Below are positions 33,367-43,043 of a DNA stretch of 64,000 nucleotides, in pieces. The DNA is from Prauserella marina (GTDB lineage: Bacteria > Actinomycetota > Actinomycetes > Mycobacteriales > Pseudonocardiaceae). The number at the start of each line of letters is the position of its first letter. The first letter of the stretch is position 1. The stretch is from contig NZ_CP016353.1 of assembly GCF_002240355.1 (NCBI RefSeq), positions 4,496,001 to 4,560,000 of the forward strand, given 5' to 3'. The position numbers and the translations under genes were made by a program. The notes beneath the pieces were generated by a model. The model was not told the DNA's origin. It searched no databases and was given only the letters and a program-made list of their open reading frames with translations.

Positions 33367-34785
33367 TCAGCGAGCCTTCCTCGGCTTCTTCTCCCTGACC
33401 CGCACGTTGATCCGCACCGGGCTGCCCTCGAACCCGAACCGCTCCCTGAACTTGCGCTCGATGAAGCGGCGGTAGCCGGCCTCAAGGAAGCCGGTCGTGA
33501 ACAACACCAGCGTGGGTGGCCGGATCCCGGCCTGCGTCGCGAACAGCACCTTGGGCTGCTTGCCGCCACGCACCGGTGGCGGGGTCGCCGCGATGAGGTC
33601 GGCCAGCCAGCCGTTGAGCTGTCCCGTCGGAACCCGCTGGTCCCACGAGGCGAGCGCGGTCCGCAGCACCGGCGCCAGCTTGCGCACGGAACGGCCGGTG
33701 AGCGCCGAGATGTTGACCTTCTCGGCCCACGGCACCCGGACAAGTCCCCTGTCCAGCTCGCGATCGAGCTGGTGCCGCCGGTCCTCATCGACGAGATCCC
33801 ACTTGTTGAAGGCGAGCACGAGAGCCCTGCCCGCGTCGACGACCATCGTGAGCACCCTGAGGTCCTGTTCCGAGATCGGTTCGCTCGCGTCGAGCAACAC
33901 CACGACGACCTCGGCCGCGTCGATGGCGGTCCGCGTGCGCAGCGACGCGTAATACTCGGCACCGCTCGCGGTCTGCACCCGCTTGCGCAGGCCAGCGGTG
34001 TCGACGAAGCGCCACGGCTGCCCGTCCAGTTCCACGAGCGAGTCGACGGGGTCGACCGTGGTTCCCGCGACCGCGTCGACAACCGAACGCTGCTCGCCGG
34101 TGAGCTTGTTGAGCAGGCTCGACTTGCCGACGTTGGGCTTGCCGACCAGCGCGACCCTGCGCGGGCCCCCGCCAGAGGGGTCCCTGTCCTTCGGGGCCTC
34201 GGGAAGGGCGTCGACGATCGCGTCGAGCAGGTCGCCCGAACTGCGCCCGTGCAGCGCGCTCACCGGGCGCGGCTCCCCGAGGCCCAGTGTCCAAAGTGAC
34301 GCGGTCTCGGCGAGCAACCGGTCGTCGTCCACCTTGTTCGCGGCGAGCAGCACCGGCTTCTTGGACCGGCGCAGCACCTTCGCGACGGCCTCCTCGGCGG
34401 CCGTCGCGCCGACGGCCGCGTCGACGACGAGCAGCACCGCGTCCGATGTGGACATCGCGTACTCGGCCTGCGCGGCTACCGAACCCTGCAAGCCGGTGAC
34501 GCCGGGTTCCCAGCCGCCGGTGTCGACGACGGTGAACCTGCGGCCGTTCCACAACGCGTCGTAGGCGACCCTGTCCCTCGTCACCCCAGGCACGTCCTGA
34601 ACGACGGCTTCCCTGCGCCCGATGATGCGGTTGACGAGCGTCGACTTGCCCACGTTCGGCCTGCCGACGACGGCGAGCACCGGCTGCGGGAGTGCGGCTT
34701 CCTCACCGTCGCCCTCGCCTGCCGCCTGCTCGTCGAGCCGGGCGAACTCGGTTTCGTCCGACCACGTGCCGTCTGCCTCGGTCAT
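33367..34785 (-). CDS. der: Ribosome-assembly GTPase Der (EngA)
   Basis: 472 residues. Two tandem GTPase domains have P-loops [12 protein letters not shown] (G1-1) and [12 protein letters not shown] (G1-2), NKVD and NKWD motifs, and a C-terminal KH-like domain ([19 protein letters not shown]). Der is needed for 50S subunit maturation. An N-terminal ~30-residue acidic extension ([20 protein letters not shown]) is common in actinobacteria. The start overlaps the plsC stop by four bases, making cmk-plsC-der a coupled operon. Confidence 0.97.
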   Translation of the reverse strand: MTEADGTWSDETEFARLDEQAAGEGDGEEAALPQPVLAVVGRPNVGKSTLVNRIIGRREAVVQDVPGVTRDRVAYDALWNGRRFTVVDTGGWEPGVTGLQGSVAAQAEYAMSTSDAVLLVVDAAVGATAAEEAVAKVLRRSKKPVLLAANKVDDDRLLAETASLWTLGLGEPRPVSALHGRSSGDLLDAIVDALPEAPKDRDPSGGGPRRVALVGKPNVGKSSLLNKLTGEQRSVVDAVAGTTVDPVDSLVELDGQPWRFVDTAGLRKRVQTASGAEYYASLRTRTAIDAAEVVVVLLDASEPISEQDLRVLTMVVDAGRALVLAFNKWDLVDEDRRHQLDRELDRGLVRVPWAEKVNISALTGRSVRKLAPVLRTALASWDQRVPTGQLNGWLADLIAATPPPVRGGKQPKVLFATQAGIRPPTLVLFTTGFLEAGYRRFIERKFRERFGFEGSPVRINVRVREKKPRKAR

Positions 34786-35429
34786 GATCCCTGCGTCTCT
34801 TTCCGTTGTGTGTCAAGCTCTTCGACGAGCGCCGCCAGCGACGCGCGGATGCGCTCCGTCGCCTCGGCAAGGCCCGTCCTTCCGCCGCCGATCTCCATCG
34901 CGAACGGCTGTCCCACCAGCACGTCCACTCTGGGCCGGAACCGGCGGCGCGACCCAACCGGCCGCAACGTTCCCCTGATGGCCACCGGCAGCACTCGCGC
35001 TCCGGACCTGCGCACCAGCCACGCGGCGCCCTGGTGGGCCTTGGTGACGTCACCGGATCCCCTCGTGCCCTCGGGGAACACGCCGACGAGCCCGCCTTCG
35101 GTGAGCAGCCCCGCCAGCGTCAGCAGCGGACCGCGATCGGCGGCTCCGCGCTTGACGGCGACCTGGCCGATCTTGCGCAATCCCCATCCGGCCGGTCCCC
35201 TGAACAACTCCTCCTTGACGAGGAACACCGAACGCCGGGGCAGCATTCCGAAAAGGAGCTGCGGTTCGATGAGCGAGCTGTGATTTGCCACCATCAGCAC
35301 CGGCCCGGTGAGGGGAACGTTCGCGACGCCGGTGACCCGGATCCGGTAGGCAGGGCGGTACAGATTTCTCGCGATACCCCTGCCGACGTCGTGCAACCAC
35401 GGCACGGCACCGGCAGGCAAACCGGTCAC
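34782..35429 (-). CDS. plsC: 1-acylglycerol-3-phosphate acyltransferase (PlsC-like)
   Basis: 215 residues. The FPEGTRGSG motif and VKRGA region are normal for the family. The catalytic HX4D box reads NHSSLIEPQ, so the Asp is replaced by Glu, a conservative but unusual change. It should transfer an acyl chain to lysophosphatidic acid at the membrane. It overlaps cmk upstream and der downstream by four bases each (ATGA type). This cmk-plsC-der order is a recurring actinobacterial arrangement; the lipid substrate is not certain. Confidence 0.88.
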   Translation of the reverse strand: MTGLPAGAVPWLHDVGRGIARNLYRPAYRIRVTGVANVPLTGPVLMVANHSSLIEPQLLFGMLPRRSVFLVKEELFRGPAGWGLRKIGQVAVKRGAADRGPLLTLAGLLTEGGLVGVFPEGTRGSGDVTKAHQGAAWLVRRSGARVLPVAIRGTLRPVGSRRRFRPRVDVLVGQPFAMEIGGGRTGLAEATERIRASLAALVEELDTQRKETQGS

Positions 35430-36151
35430 CGGCTGGCCCCCGCGTACTCGTCACCGAGCAGACCGCGCTGGCTCGCCAGTTCGCTCAACGCCACGATGAC
35501 CTGGTCGATGGTCAGCTCCGTCGTATCGAAGACGACGGCGTCCTCGGCGGGCCGCATCGGCGAGGTCTTGCGCGTCGAGTCGAGCGTGTCCCTGCGGTCG
35601 ACGGAGGCGAGCGCCTGTTCCGCGGTCAGCGTCCTGCCCGCCGCGGAGTCCTGCGCGCTGCGCCGCGCGGCCCGTACCTCGGCCGAGGCCGTGAGGTAGA
35701 CCTTGAGCGGCGCGTCGGGGGCGACGACCGTGCCGATGTCCCTTCCGTCGACGACGATCCCGCCGACCGAGCGGAGCACGCTGGCGATGATCTCGCGCTG
35801 ACCGGTGACGAGCAGTTCGCGCACGGCGGGTACCGCTGACACCGCCGACACCGCGCCGTTGACCCGTTCCGCACGAATCTGCTCCCCGACGTCCTCGCCG
35901 CCGAGCCGCGCCCTCGGCCGCGCGGGGTCGGTACCGACGCCGACCTCGACGTGACCCGCGAAGGCCGCGACGGCGACCGAGTCATCGGGATCGATGCCCT
36001 CACGCAGCACGGCGAGCGTGACCACCCGGTACATCGCGCCGGTGTCGAGATAGCCCGCACCGAGCGCGGCGGCGAGTTTGCGTGCCACGGTGGTCTTCCC
36101 GGTTCCCGAAGGGCCGTCCAGTGCAACCACTCCGTGTAGGGCTCCCGCCAC
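35426..36151 (-). CDS. cmk: Cytidylate kinase
   Basis: 241 residues from GTG 36151, with AAGGAG eight bases upstream; a longer open frame from 36535 overlaps mrpG and is rejected. P-loop VALDGPSGTGKTTVARKLA, substrate region YLDTGAMYR, VDGRDIGTVV and the LID-side RRDTLDSTR identify (d)CMP kinase. It phosphorylates CMP/dCMP for nucleotide pools. First gene of the coupled cmk-plsC-der unit; its promoter must lie in the 56-bp gap before mrpG or farther upstream, since the mrp operon runs in the same direction. Confidence 0.96.
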   Translation of the reverse strand: MAGALHGVVALDGPSGTGKTTVARKLAAALGAGYLDTGAMYRVVTLAVLREGIDPDDSVAVAAFAGHVEVGVGTDPARPRARLGGEDVGEQIRAERVNGAVSAVSAVPAVRELLVTGQREIIASVLRSVGGIVVDGRDIGTVVAPDAPLKVYLTASAEVRAARRSAQDSAAGRTLTAEQALASVDRRDTLDSTRKTSPMRPAEDAVVFDTTELTIDQVIVALSELASQRGLLGDEYAGASR

Positions 36152-36207
36152 CGGCCGTTCTCCTTGCTCCTGTACCGATACGTGCGGGGTCCTATTCTGC
36201 CTTCCGG

Positions 36208-36549
36208 TCAGCTCCGGTCCGCACGCAGGCGTTCGTCGAGGTCGTCGGCCACCAGCGTGGACCTGTCGACGGCGCCCGTCCGGTAGGCGGAACGTCCGAA
36301 GAGCTGGGACAGCACCGGCGCGGTGATCACCTGGAAAAGGCCCGCGATGACGAGCCCGACCGCGTATTTGGGTTCGAGCCGCACGGCCGCACCGGCGAGG
36401 ATCAGCAGCAAACCCAGCGTCTGCGGTTTCGTCGCGGCCTGGAGCCTGCTCACCGCGTCGGGCAGCCGCAGCACGCCGTAGGCACCCACGACACAGAACA
36501 GCGCACCGGAGATCAGCAGGACGGCGCAGATCCAATCACGGACCGTCAT
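36208..36549 (-). CDS. mrpG: Na+/H+ antiporter subunit G (MrpG/MnhG)
   Basis: 113 residues with three membrane helices (WICAVLLISGALFCVVGAYG, then LLLILAGAAVRL and VGLVIAGLFQVITAPV). The motif GAYGVLRLPDAVSRLQAATK is the MnhG signature. Last gene of the seven-gene mrp operon; its start overlaps mrpF by four bases. It is a small subunit required for antiport by the complex. The C-terminus carries a charged cytoplasmic tail. Confidence 0.94.
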   Translation of the reverse strand: MTVRDWICAVLLISGALFCVVGAYGVLRLPDAVSRLQAATKPQTLGLLLILAGAAVRLEPKYAVGLVIAGLFQVITAPVLSQLFGRSAYRTGAVDRSTLVADDLDERLRADRS

Positions 36550-36812
36550 CGGTACTCCTCTCTGCGCTCGATGAGCCGCAGCACGGAGATCGACCCGACG
36601 AAGCCGAGCAACGCGACCGACACGATCAGCGCGATGTACAAGCCGCTCGACGTCATGGCCATGGTCACCGCCGTTCCAGCGACGATGAGCACCACGAGCA
36701 CGTCGATGGCAAGGATGCGGTCGAGCGTGCGCGGACCGCGGATGAGCCGCACGAGCAGCAGCAGGCCCGCCAGCGAGAGCAGGCCGAAGGTGATCGCGAA
36801 GACGATGCTCAT
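36546..36812 (-). CDS. mrpF: Na+/H+ antiporter subunit F (MrpF/MnhF)
   Basis: 88 residues from ATG 36812. The open frame extends upstream, but the protein begins naturally at MSIVFAITFGLLSLAGLLLL and overlaps mrpE by four bases. Three membrane helices with the conserved LIRGPRTLDRILAIDVL segment between helices 1 and 2. Small structural subunit of the Mrp complex. Confidence 0.94.
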   Translation of the reverse strand: MSIVFAITFGLLSLAGLLLLVRLIRGPRTLDRILAIDVLVVLIVAGTAVTMAMTSSGLYIALIVSVALLGFVGSISVLRLIERREEYR

Positions 36813-37375
36813 TCTGCCTCCACAGTGGATCGGACCCGCCGCGCCTTCGCCTGTTCGGCTCGCTCGCGCACGGTGTCGGATTCGTCGGCGCCGCCGTAGG
36901 CGTAGATCACGCGCACCTGCAAGTCCAGCGCGTCGTCGAAGATCTTGTCCGTGTCGGCCTTCGACCTCACACCCAGTACGTACACGTACCAGACGGCGCG
37001 CCTGCGATCGATTTGCAGGACGAATTTGCCAGGCCCCAGCGAAAGCACGTTGGCGGCCGAGGCGATCACATGGTCCACATCGGACAAGACGGGCACGGCG
37101 ACGATGGCGGCCTTGATGTCGTCGCCGTCGCGCCATTGGTCCCAGCCGAGCCGCACGGCCGAGAGCACGATGTCCCACACGAGGTAGGCGCCGAGCCCGA
37201 TCAGCCGCACCGGATGCTTGAAGATGTTCCACCTGTGCGCTGGCAGCGGGAACAGCAGCAGCACGATCAGCGAGAGCAGCACGCCGAAGAACGCCGTCGA
37301 GAGGTCGAGCGTTCCCCACAGCGCGAGCCAGACGATGACGAGCCAGAGAAACAGGGCCGGGGACAGTCGTTTCAC
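36809..37375 (-). CDS. mrpE: Na+/H+ antiporter subunit E (MrpE/MnhE)
   Basis: 188 residues from GTG 37375 with GGGAGG upstream; overlaps mrpD by four bases. Two N-terminal membrane helices (ALFLWLVIVWLALWGTLDLS) are followed by a ~110-residue cytoplasmic domain with VLSLGPGKFVLQIDRR. The C-terminal tail is charged and Arg/Glu-rich. The subunit is needed for assembly and stability of the Mrp complex. Confidence 0.93.
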   Translation of the reverse strand: MKRLSPALFLWLVIVWLALWGTLDLSTAFFGVLLSLIVLLLFPLPAHRWNIFKHPVRLIGLGAYLVWDIVLSAVRLGWDQWRDGDDIKAAIVAVPVLSDVDHVIASAANVLSLGPGKFVLQIDRRRAVWYVYVLGVRSKADTDKIFDDALDLQVRVIYAYGGADESDTVRERAEQAKARRVRSTVEAE

Positions 37376-38910
37376 GGCGTTCCTCCCTCGTGGCCGAGCA
37401 CGGCCGTCTGGTAGGCGCCGCCTTCGAGCAGGTCGTCGGCGGCCCGTTCGCTGATTTCCGAAAGCGGCCCCGCGAACGCGGCGATCAGCAGGGTCACCAC
37501 GACGACCCCGCCGGTGGACACCAGCATTCCCCGCGAGGTCGAGCCGGTTCCCACGGTCAGCTCGTCGGTGGGATCGGGGTCGGGATGCGGTGGCGCGACC
37601 TTGCCCCAGAACGCCCCGACCCAGATCTTGGTCACCGCGAACAGGGTCAGCAGGCTGGTGAGCACGGCCGCGGCGGTCACCGCGTACGCCGCGGTCGTCC
37701 CGACCTCGGCGCCCGCCTGCAACAGGGTGATCTTGGCGACGAAGCCGGAAAACGGCGGGATTCCGGCAAGGCTCAGCGCCGGTAGCGCGAACAACACGGC
37801 GACAAGCGGATACGCCTTGGCGACACCGGACATCGTGTTGAGCGACACCGTGCCGGTATGCCGGGTGATGAGACCACTCACCAGGAACAACGCGGTGACG
37901 ACCGTGATGTGGTGCACGATGTAGAGGATCGCCCCGGCGAGCCCGATGACGGTGAACAGCGCCAGGCCGAAGATCATGTAGCCGATGTGACTCACCAGCA
38001 GGAACGACAGCATCCGGTTGAGGTCGTTCTGCGCGATGGCGCCGAGCCCGCCGATGATCATGGTCAGCAAGGCGACGATCAGCAGCAGCGTCCAGCTCAC
38101 GCCGTGGCTGAACACCAGGGTCTGCGTGCGGATCAGCGCGTAGACACCGACCTTCGTCAGCAGGCCGGCGAAGAGCGCGGTGACCGGAGCCGGTGCCGTC
38201 GGATAACTGTCCGGAAGCCAGAAGTGCAGTGGTACCAGCGCGGCCTTGATCCCGAACACGACGAGCATGAACAGACCGAGCGCGCTCTGCACACCGGGCG
38301 AAAGCTGTGCCATCTCCCCGGGCAGCGCGGCGAGATTGATCGTTCCGGTCGCCGCGTACACCAGCGCGATCATGGTGATGAACAGCAACGACGAGGTGAG
38401 ACTGACGATCACGTAGGTCATGCTCGCCTTGACCCGTGCCGCCGTCGTCCTCCTCGTGATCAGCACGTAGGACGAGGCCAGCATGATCTCGAACGCGACG
38501 AAAAGGTTGAACAGGTCGCCGGTCAGGTAGGCCAGCGAGACCCCGGCACACAGCACCAGATACACCGGGTGGAAAGCGGTCGATGCCGTTTCCCTGCCGT
38601 AGTCGGTGATGCGCTGGCCGATGGAGAATATGAGCACGGCGAGCGTCACGATCGCCGACACCAGCAGCAGCAACGCGGCCAGCCGGTCGGCGACGAGGGT
38701 AATCCCGAAGGGCGCCGAGTATCCGCCGAGCTGGAGCACCACGGGCCCCTCGGTGTCGGCCCTGTACAGCAGCGCACCGGCGATCGCGGCGATGGCGGCG
38801 AGCACGAGAACTCCGATGATGCGCTGCACGCTCGGGAACCGGCCGGCCATCAGCGACAGCGCGGCGGCGAGCAGCGGGAGCAGTACGGGTAGTACGACGA
38901 GAACGGTCAC
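37372..38910 (-). CDS. mrpD: Na+/H+ antiporter subunit D (MrpD/MnhD)
   Basis: 512 residues, about 14 membrane helices, homologous to proton-pumping Complex I subunits (NuoM/N). Visible family segments include the conserved Lys-bearing GIKAALVPLHFWLPDSYPTA helix and LLTKVGVYALIRTQ. It forms part of the ion-translocating core with MrpA. It overlaps mrpC and mrpE by four bases each. The C-terminal ~70 residues carry a Pro/Asp-rich loop (PHPDPDPTDELTVG) before the last helix. Confidence 0.95.
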   Translation of the reverse strand: MTVLVVLPVLLPLLAAALSLMAGRFPSVQRIIGVLVLAAIAAIAGALLYRADTEGPVVLQLGGYSAPFGITLVADRLAALLLLVSAIVTLAVLIFSIGQRITDYGRETASTAFHPVYLVLCAGVSLAYLTGDLFNLFVAFEIMLASSYVLITRRTTAARVKASMTYVIVSLTSSLLFITMIALVYAATGTINLAALPGEMAQLSPGVQSALGLFMLVVFGIKAALVPLHFWLPDSYPTAPAPVTALFAGLLTKVGVYALIRTQTLVFSHGVSWTLLLIVALLTMIIGGLGAIAQNDLNRMLSFLLVSHIGYMIFGLALFTVIGLAGAILYIVHHITVVTALFLVSGLITRHTGTVSLNTMSGVAKAYPLVAVLFALPALSLAGIPPFSGFVAKITLLQAGAEVGTTAAYAVTAAAVLTSLLTLFAVTKIWVGAFWGKVAPPHPDPDPTDELTVGTGSTSRGMLVSTGGVVVVTLLIAAFAGPLSEISERAADDLLEGGAYQTAVLGHEGGTP

Positions 38911-39404
38911 CGGCGCGCCTCCCCACCGTTGGAGGCCGACCCCGCGGCCGTGCTGTCGGTGCTGTCGGTGTCGTCAGAGTCGTCGCTGTCCTCGGGCCCC
39001 TCGGAGTTCTCGTCGTCGGAGTCGCCCGCGTTGACGTCCTCGATGCTGTCCTCCGCGTGCCGCACCCTGCGGTCTTCGACGTCGTCCTGTACCTCGTCGT
39101 GACCGAGCAGCACGCGGGACCGGTAGGCCATGGCGAGCAGGAAGGTGGTCAGCGCGAAGGTGATGACGATGGCCGTCAGCGCGAGCGCCTGCGGAAGCGG
39201 GTCGACCATCATCTCGATCGCCGCGGTTCCCACGAACACGGGCTGACCTGGTGGGCCGCCCGCGACCTGGAGGAAGAGGTTCGCTCCATGGCCGAGGATG
39301 ACGATGCCGATGATCACGCGCATGAGCGAGCGCTGCATGATCAGGTAGAAGCCCACCGAGTACAGCACCGCGAGCACGGCGGCCATGACGATGTTGATCG
39401 TCAT
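38907..39404 (-). CDS. mrpC: Na+/H+ antiporter subunit C (MrpC/MnhC) with acidic tail
   Basis: 165 residues. The first ~100 match MnhC/NuoK: three membrane helices with YLIMQRSLMRVIIGIVILGH and DPLPQALALTAIVI. The last ~60 residues are very acidic and Ser-rich (DSDDENSEGPEDSDDSDD, TDSTDSTAAG), well beyond the usual end of the family. The tail would be cytoplasmic and disordered. The gene overlaps both neighbours by four bases. Confidence 0.94.
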   Translation of the reverse strand: MTINIVMAAVLAVLYSVGFYLIMQRSLMRVIIGIVILGHGANLFLQVAGGPPGQPVFVGTAAIEMMVDPLPQALALTAIVITFALTTFLLAMAYRSRVLLGHDEVQDDVEDRRVRHAEDSIEDVNAGDSDDENSEGPEDSDDSDDTDSTDSTAAGSASNGGEARR

Positions 39405-39961
39405 GTCCGCTCCACCTCCTCGTCGTCGAGCATCACGCCTTTCTCGGTGCCCGCTCCCACCGTGCGCAGCAGGTCGACGACGACACCGACGATGAGCAGG
39501 TACACGCCGACGTCGAGGAACAGGTTGGTGGCGATCTTGAGTTCACCGAGCACGGGAACGTCGAGGGTCCACTGTGCCGAGGCCAGCACCGTCTCCCCGA
39601 AGAGCGCCGGCACCAGCGCGGTGACCACCGCCAGCGTCAACCCCGCGCCGATCACGACCGGCGGGTGAATCCGGATCGCGGCGGCCAGCTCGGCACTACC
39701 GCCCGCCATGTAGCGCAGCACGAACGCGAGCCCGGCGACGAGCCCCCCGCTGAATCCGCCTCCCGCGTCGTGGTGACCGGCGAACAGCAGATACACCGAC
39801 ACCATCAGGACGGTGGGGAACACGATCCTCGCGCAGACTTCCAGCAGCAGCGACCTCGGCCAGCCGTTGCAGGCGTCGTCGGACATCAGCCAGCGGTCGC
39901 GGGGCGCGTCCCACTGGGTCCAGGGAACCGGTTGTTCCTGGTCGTCTTGTCCGGCCGTCAC
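39401..39961 (-). CDS. mrpB: Na+/H+ antiporter subunit B (MrpB/MnhB)
   Basis: 186 residues. Four membrane helices with the MnhB signature FAGHHDAGGGFSGGLVAG. The ~30-residue N-terminal extension is hydrophilic (QDDQEQPVPWTQWDAPRDRW), longer than the family minimum. It is a structural subunit of the antiporter, overlapping mrpA and mrpC by four bases each. Confidence 0.94.
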   Translation of the reverse strand: MTAGQDDQEQPVPWTQWDAPRDRWLMSDDACNGWPRSLLLEVCARIVFPTVLMVSVYLLFAGHHDAGGGFSGGLVAGLAFVLRYMAGGSAELAAAIRIHPPVVIGAGLTLAVVTALVPALFGETVLASAQWTLDVPVLGELKIATNLFLDVGVYLLIVGVVVDLLRTVGAGTEKGVMLDDEEVERT

Positions 39962-42381
39962 CGGTTCACCTCCGTGGCTTCAGTCGTGTCCGTTGCCGTG
40001 CGCGCACCGAGGGCGCTGTCCGGAGAGTCGCCGTCGGGAGGTTCGCTCCTCCCCGCCGGATCGTCGTCGGGGGAATCCCGCTGCGCCGACCGGCTCCTCG
40101 CCCTCGCGAGGATGAGGCTCGCCGCGCCGGTCGCCGCGACGGCGAGCACGGCGATCTCGCCGATGGTGTCGAAGGCGCGGAAGTCCACGATGATCGCGTT
40201 GACGACGTTGCTGGCCCCCGTTTCGGCCTCGGCGTTCTCGATGTAGGCCGTGCTGGCGGCCGGCATCCCCGGCTCCCTGCTCGCCGAGACCAGCACCGCG
40301 ACGACGGCGACGAAGAGCCCCGCCACGACCGAGATGCCCGCCTTGACCCACCTGTCCTTGCGGATGAAGTGCCGTTCCTCGATGAACCGGGGCGGGAACC
40401 TGCGGATCACGAACACGAAGACGACGAGGGTGAGCGTCTCGACGAGGAACTGGGCCAGCGCGAGATCCGAGCCACCGTCCACGATGAACAGTGCGCCGAT
40501 GCCGTACCCGACGGCACCGGTCAACAGCACGGCGGTGAGCCGCCGCCGGGCGAGCACGACGGTGAAGGTCGCCGCGACGACGAGTATCGCGAGCGGCAGT
40601 TGCAGCCAGGAGTCGAACCAGCGCAACTCGCCGGGCCAATCCACACCGGCCAGCAGCCCGCCTCCCGGCACGAGCACCATCACGACGAGGATCACGCCGA
40701 TGTAGGTGGGCAGCGAACCGGCCTGCAACCGGCCGGTGACCGCGTGGGAAACCCATTCCAGCCCCGCGACGGAATACCGGTAGCCGCGCTGCGCCTGTAA
40801 CGGACCGGGAACCCAGCCGGACAGTTTCGGCACGAGCACCGGCGCCGCGCGGAAGAGCCCGTAGCCGAGCAGCAGGATCACCGCGCTGAGTACGAGCGGA
40901 CCGGTGATCCCGTGCCACAGCCCCAGTTCGTAGGACGGCCGCCGCGTCACGTAGTCGTCGGCGTACCCGGCGACGAGCGGTTCGAGCAGCGCCGTCGCGA
41001 ACGGCAGCACGAGACCGGCGATCGCGGGCAGCGCGACCATCGTGCTCATCCCGACGCCCGGCTGGGTCGCCGGAATGGGCTCGGCGTCCTTGCGGGTGCG
41101 GAACGCGCCGGTCAGGAAGCGCAGGCTGTAGGCGACGGTGAACACCGAGCCGATGGCGACGCCCACCAGCAGCAGCAAGTCCTTGGTGTCGCCGTGCAGC
41201 AGGGCTTCGAGCGCGACCTCCTTGCCGAGGAAGCCGAGCAGCGGCGGGAAACCGGCCATCGAAAGCACGGCGAGCGTGGCGAAGATCGCGAGCATCGGCC
41301 AGCGCTTGCCCAGTCCGGACAGCTCTCTGATGTCGCGGGTTCCGGTGCGTTTGTCGATGATCCCGACGGTGAGGAACAGCGCCGACTTGAAGAGGCCGTG
41401 CGCGAGGATCAGGGTGGCATCGGCCACTGCCGAGATCCACGTTCCCACGCCGAGCAGCACCATCAGGAAGCCGAGCTGGCTCACCGTGCCGTAGGCGAGC
41501 AGCGTCTTGAGATCGTGTTCCCGCAACGCTCTGAACCCGCCGAGCACCATGGTCCACAGGCCGAGCACGACGATCGGTATCCACCACGCGGGCAGGCCGG
41601 CGAACGCGGGCGCGAACCTGGCCACGAGGTAGACACCGGCCTTGACCATCGCGGCCGCGTGCAGGTAAGCGCTGACCGGGGTCGGGGCGACCATCGCGCC
41701 GGGAAGCCACGGGTGGAAGGGAACCTGCGCCGATTTGGTGAGCGCGCCGAGCAGGATCAGCAGCGCCGCCGCCGTCACGACCGAGCCGTCGGGGGGATCG
41801 GCGATGATCTCGGAGATCCGGAAGGTGCCCGCAGCGGTGCCGAGCAGGATGAGCCCCAGCAACATCGCCAGCCCGCCGGACGCGGTCACCAGCAGCGCCT
41901 GGGTCGCCGATCTCCGCAGCTTCTTCGTCGAGCCGTCGCCCCCCACGAGCAGGAACGAGCACACCGTCGTCAGTTCCCAGAACAGGTACAGCGAGATGAT
42001 GTCGTCGGCGAGAACGAGACCGAGCATCGCGCCTGCGAACATGGTCAGCAGCGCCGAGTTCCGCGCCACCGAGGAGTCGTCCGGCTTGGCGTAGAAGAAG
42101 TAGTAGCAGAGCACGACCGCGCCGATTCCGGAAACCAGCAGGATCATGATCAGCGACAGCGCGTCGAACCTCGTGGTGAACTCAAGTCCGATGTCCGGCG
42201 CCCAGGCGACGGATTCGGTCGGCGGCTGATCACCGAGTGCCTTGCCCGTCCCGGTCAGCGCGTAGCCGAGGGTCGCCGCTGGGGCGAGTGCTCCGACGAG
42301 GAAGGCGACCTTGCCCCACCGGCGCGCGATCAACGGCAATAGCGCTGCAAGCACCAGGTGGGCCGCGATCGCAATCAGCAC
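39958..42381 (-). CDS. mrpA: Na+/H+ antiporter subunit A (MrpA/MnhA)
   Basis: 807 residues with about 20 membrane helices. The N-terminal two-thirds resemble NuoL, with TKSAQVPFHPWLPGAMVAPT and the conserved Lys helix. The C-terminal third carries the MrpA-specific extension (LAQFLVETLTLVVFVFVIRR) and ends in an acidic, disordered tail of ~45 residues. It is the first gene of mrpABCDEFG, all overlapping by four bases, so subunit ratios are set by translational coupling. The complex exchanges cytoplasmic Na+ for H+, giving alkali and salt tolerance. The promoter should lie in the 176-bp gap shared with khtT. Confidence 0.95.
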   Translation of the reverse strand: MLIAIAAHLVLAALLPLIARRWGKVAFLVGALAPAATLGYALTGTGKALGDQPPTESVAWAPDIGLEFTTRFDALSLIMILLVSGIGAVVLCYYFFYAKPDDSSVARNSALLTMFAGAMLGLVLADDIISLYLFWELTTVCSFLLVGGDGSTKKLRRSATQALLVTASGGLAMLLGLILLGTAAGTFRISEIIADPPDGSVVTAAALLILLGALTKSAQVPFHPWLPGAMVAPTPVSAYLHAAAMVKAGVYLVARFAPAFAGLPAWWIPIVVLGLWTMVLGGFRALREHDLKTLLAYGTVSQLGFLMVLLGVGTWISAVADATLILAHGLFKSALFLTVGIIDKRTGTRDIRELSGLGKRWPMLAIFATLAVLSMAGFPPLLGFLGKEVALEALLHGDTKDLLLLVGVAIGSVFTVAYSLRFLTGAFRTRKDAEPIPATQPGVGMSTMVALPAIAGLVLPFATALLEPLVAGYADDYVTRRPSYELGLWHGITGPLVLSAVILLLGYGLFRAAPVLVPKLSGWVPGPLQAQRGYRYSVAGLEWVSHAVTGRLQAGSLPTYIGVILVVMVLVPGGGLLAGVDWPGELRWFDSWLQLPLAILVVAATFTVVLARRRLTAVLLTGAVGYGIGALFIVDGGSDLALAQFLVETLTLVVFVFVIRRFPPRFIEERHFIRKDRWVKAGISVVAGLFVAVVAVLVSASREPGMPAASTAYIENAEAETGASNVVNAIIVDFRAFDTIGEIAVLAVAATGAASLILARARSRSAQRDSPDDDPAGRSEPPDGDSPDSALGARTATDTTEATEVNR

Positions 42382-42557
42382 TCGTTCTCACCGTCCGTTC
42401 CGTGTCCGTCGTGCTCCCGATGACGGTGGTCGCTGTCAACCAGTCGTCAATGCGATCCTACGTACCGCTCTGATCAGGCCGCGCGCCGACCAAACCGGAC
42501 ACTTGCGCCAATTCAGCCAATACCGCCTCTACCTGCGGAATCAGCTACTGTTGATAC

Positions 42558-43040
42558 GTGAACGTCGAAGTAACTCCCTTGCCGGGCATCGGCGTCCGGA
42601 AAGACTTCGGACTGGCCAACGGCCGCCGGGTCGGCGTGGTCACGCACCGGGACGGCAAGATCGATCTGATCGTGTCCAAATCCGAGGACCCCGACGCCTG
42701 TCTCGCCTCGTTGCCGCTCACGGCCGAGGAAGCGGGCGCGCTCGCCAACCTCCTCGGCGCTCCTCAGTTGGTCGCGCAACTCACCGAGGAACACAGGGAA
42801 TTGCCGGGCATCAACACAAGACAGTTGCCCGTGAAGACGGGCTCCCCCTTCGACGGAAGGACGCTCGGCGACGCGGCGATCCGCACGCGCACCGGGGTTT
42901 CCGTCGTCGCGGTCATGCGCGCGGGGCAGGTGAACCCCTCGCCAACACCGGATTTCACCTTCACCGCGGGCGATCTGCTCGTCGCCGTCGGCACCCCCAA
43001 AGGTCTCGAAGCCACCGCCAAGATCTTGCAGCACGGCTGA
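42558..43040 (+). CDS. khtT: Cation:proton antiporter regulatory subunit (KhtT-like, RCK_C domain)
   Basis: 160 residues, GTG start. A -10-like TACTGT (42545-42550) lies seven bases before the GTG, suggesting a leaderless message. N-terminal KhtT domain: VTPLPGIGVRKDF and VGVVTHRDGKIDLIV. C-terminal RCK_C (TrkA_C) domain ~75-158: VKTGSPFDGRTLGDAAI and FTAGDLLVAVGTPKGLE. It should gate the adjacent antiporter in response to nucleotide ligands or pH. Three bases separate it from khtU. Divergent from the mrp operon. Confidence 0.9.
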   Translation: MNVEVTPLPGIGVRKDFGLANGRRVGVVTHRDGKIDLIVSKSEDPDACLASLPLTAEEAGALANLLGAPQLVAQLTEEHRELPGINTRQLPVKTGSPFDGRTLGDAAIRTRTGVSVVAVMRAGQVNPSPTPDFTFTAGDLLVAVGTPKGLEATAKILQHG

Positions 43041-43043
43041 GTT

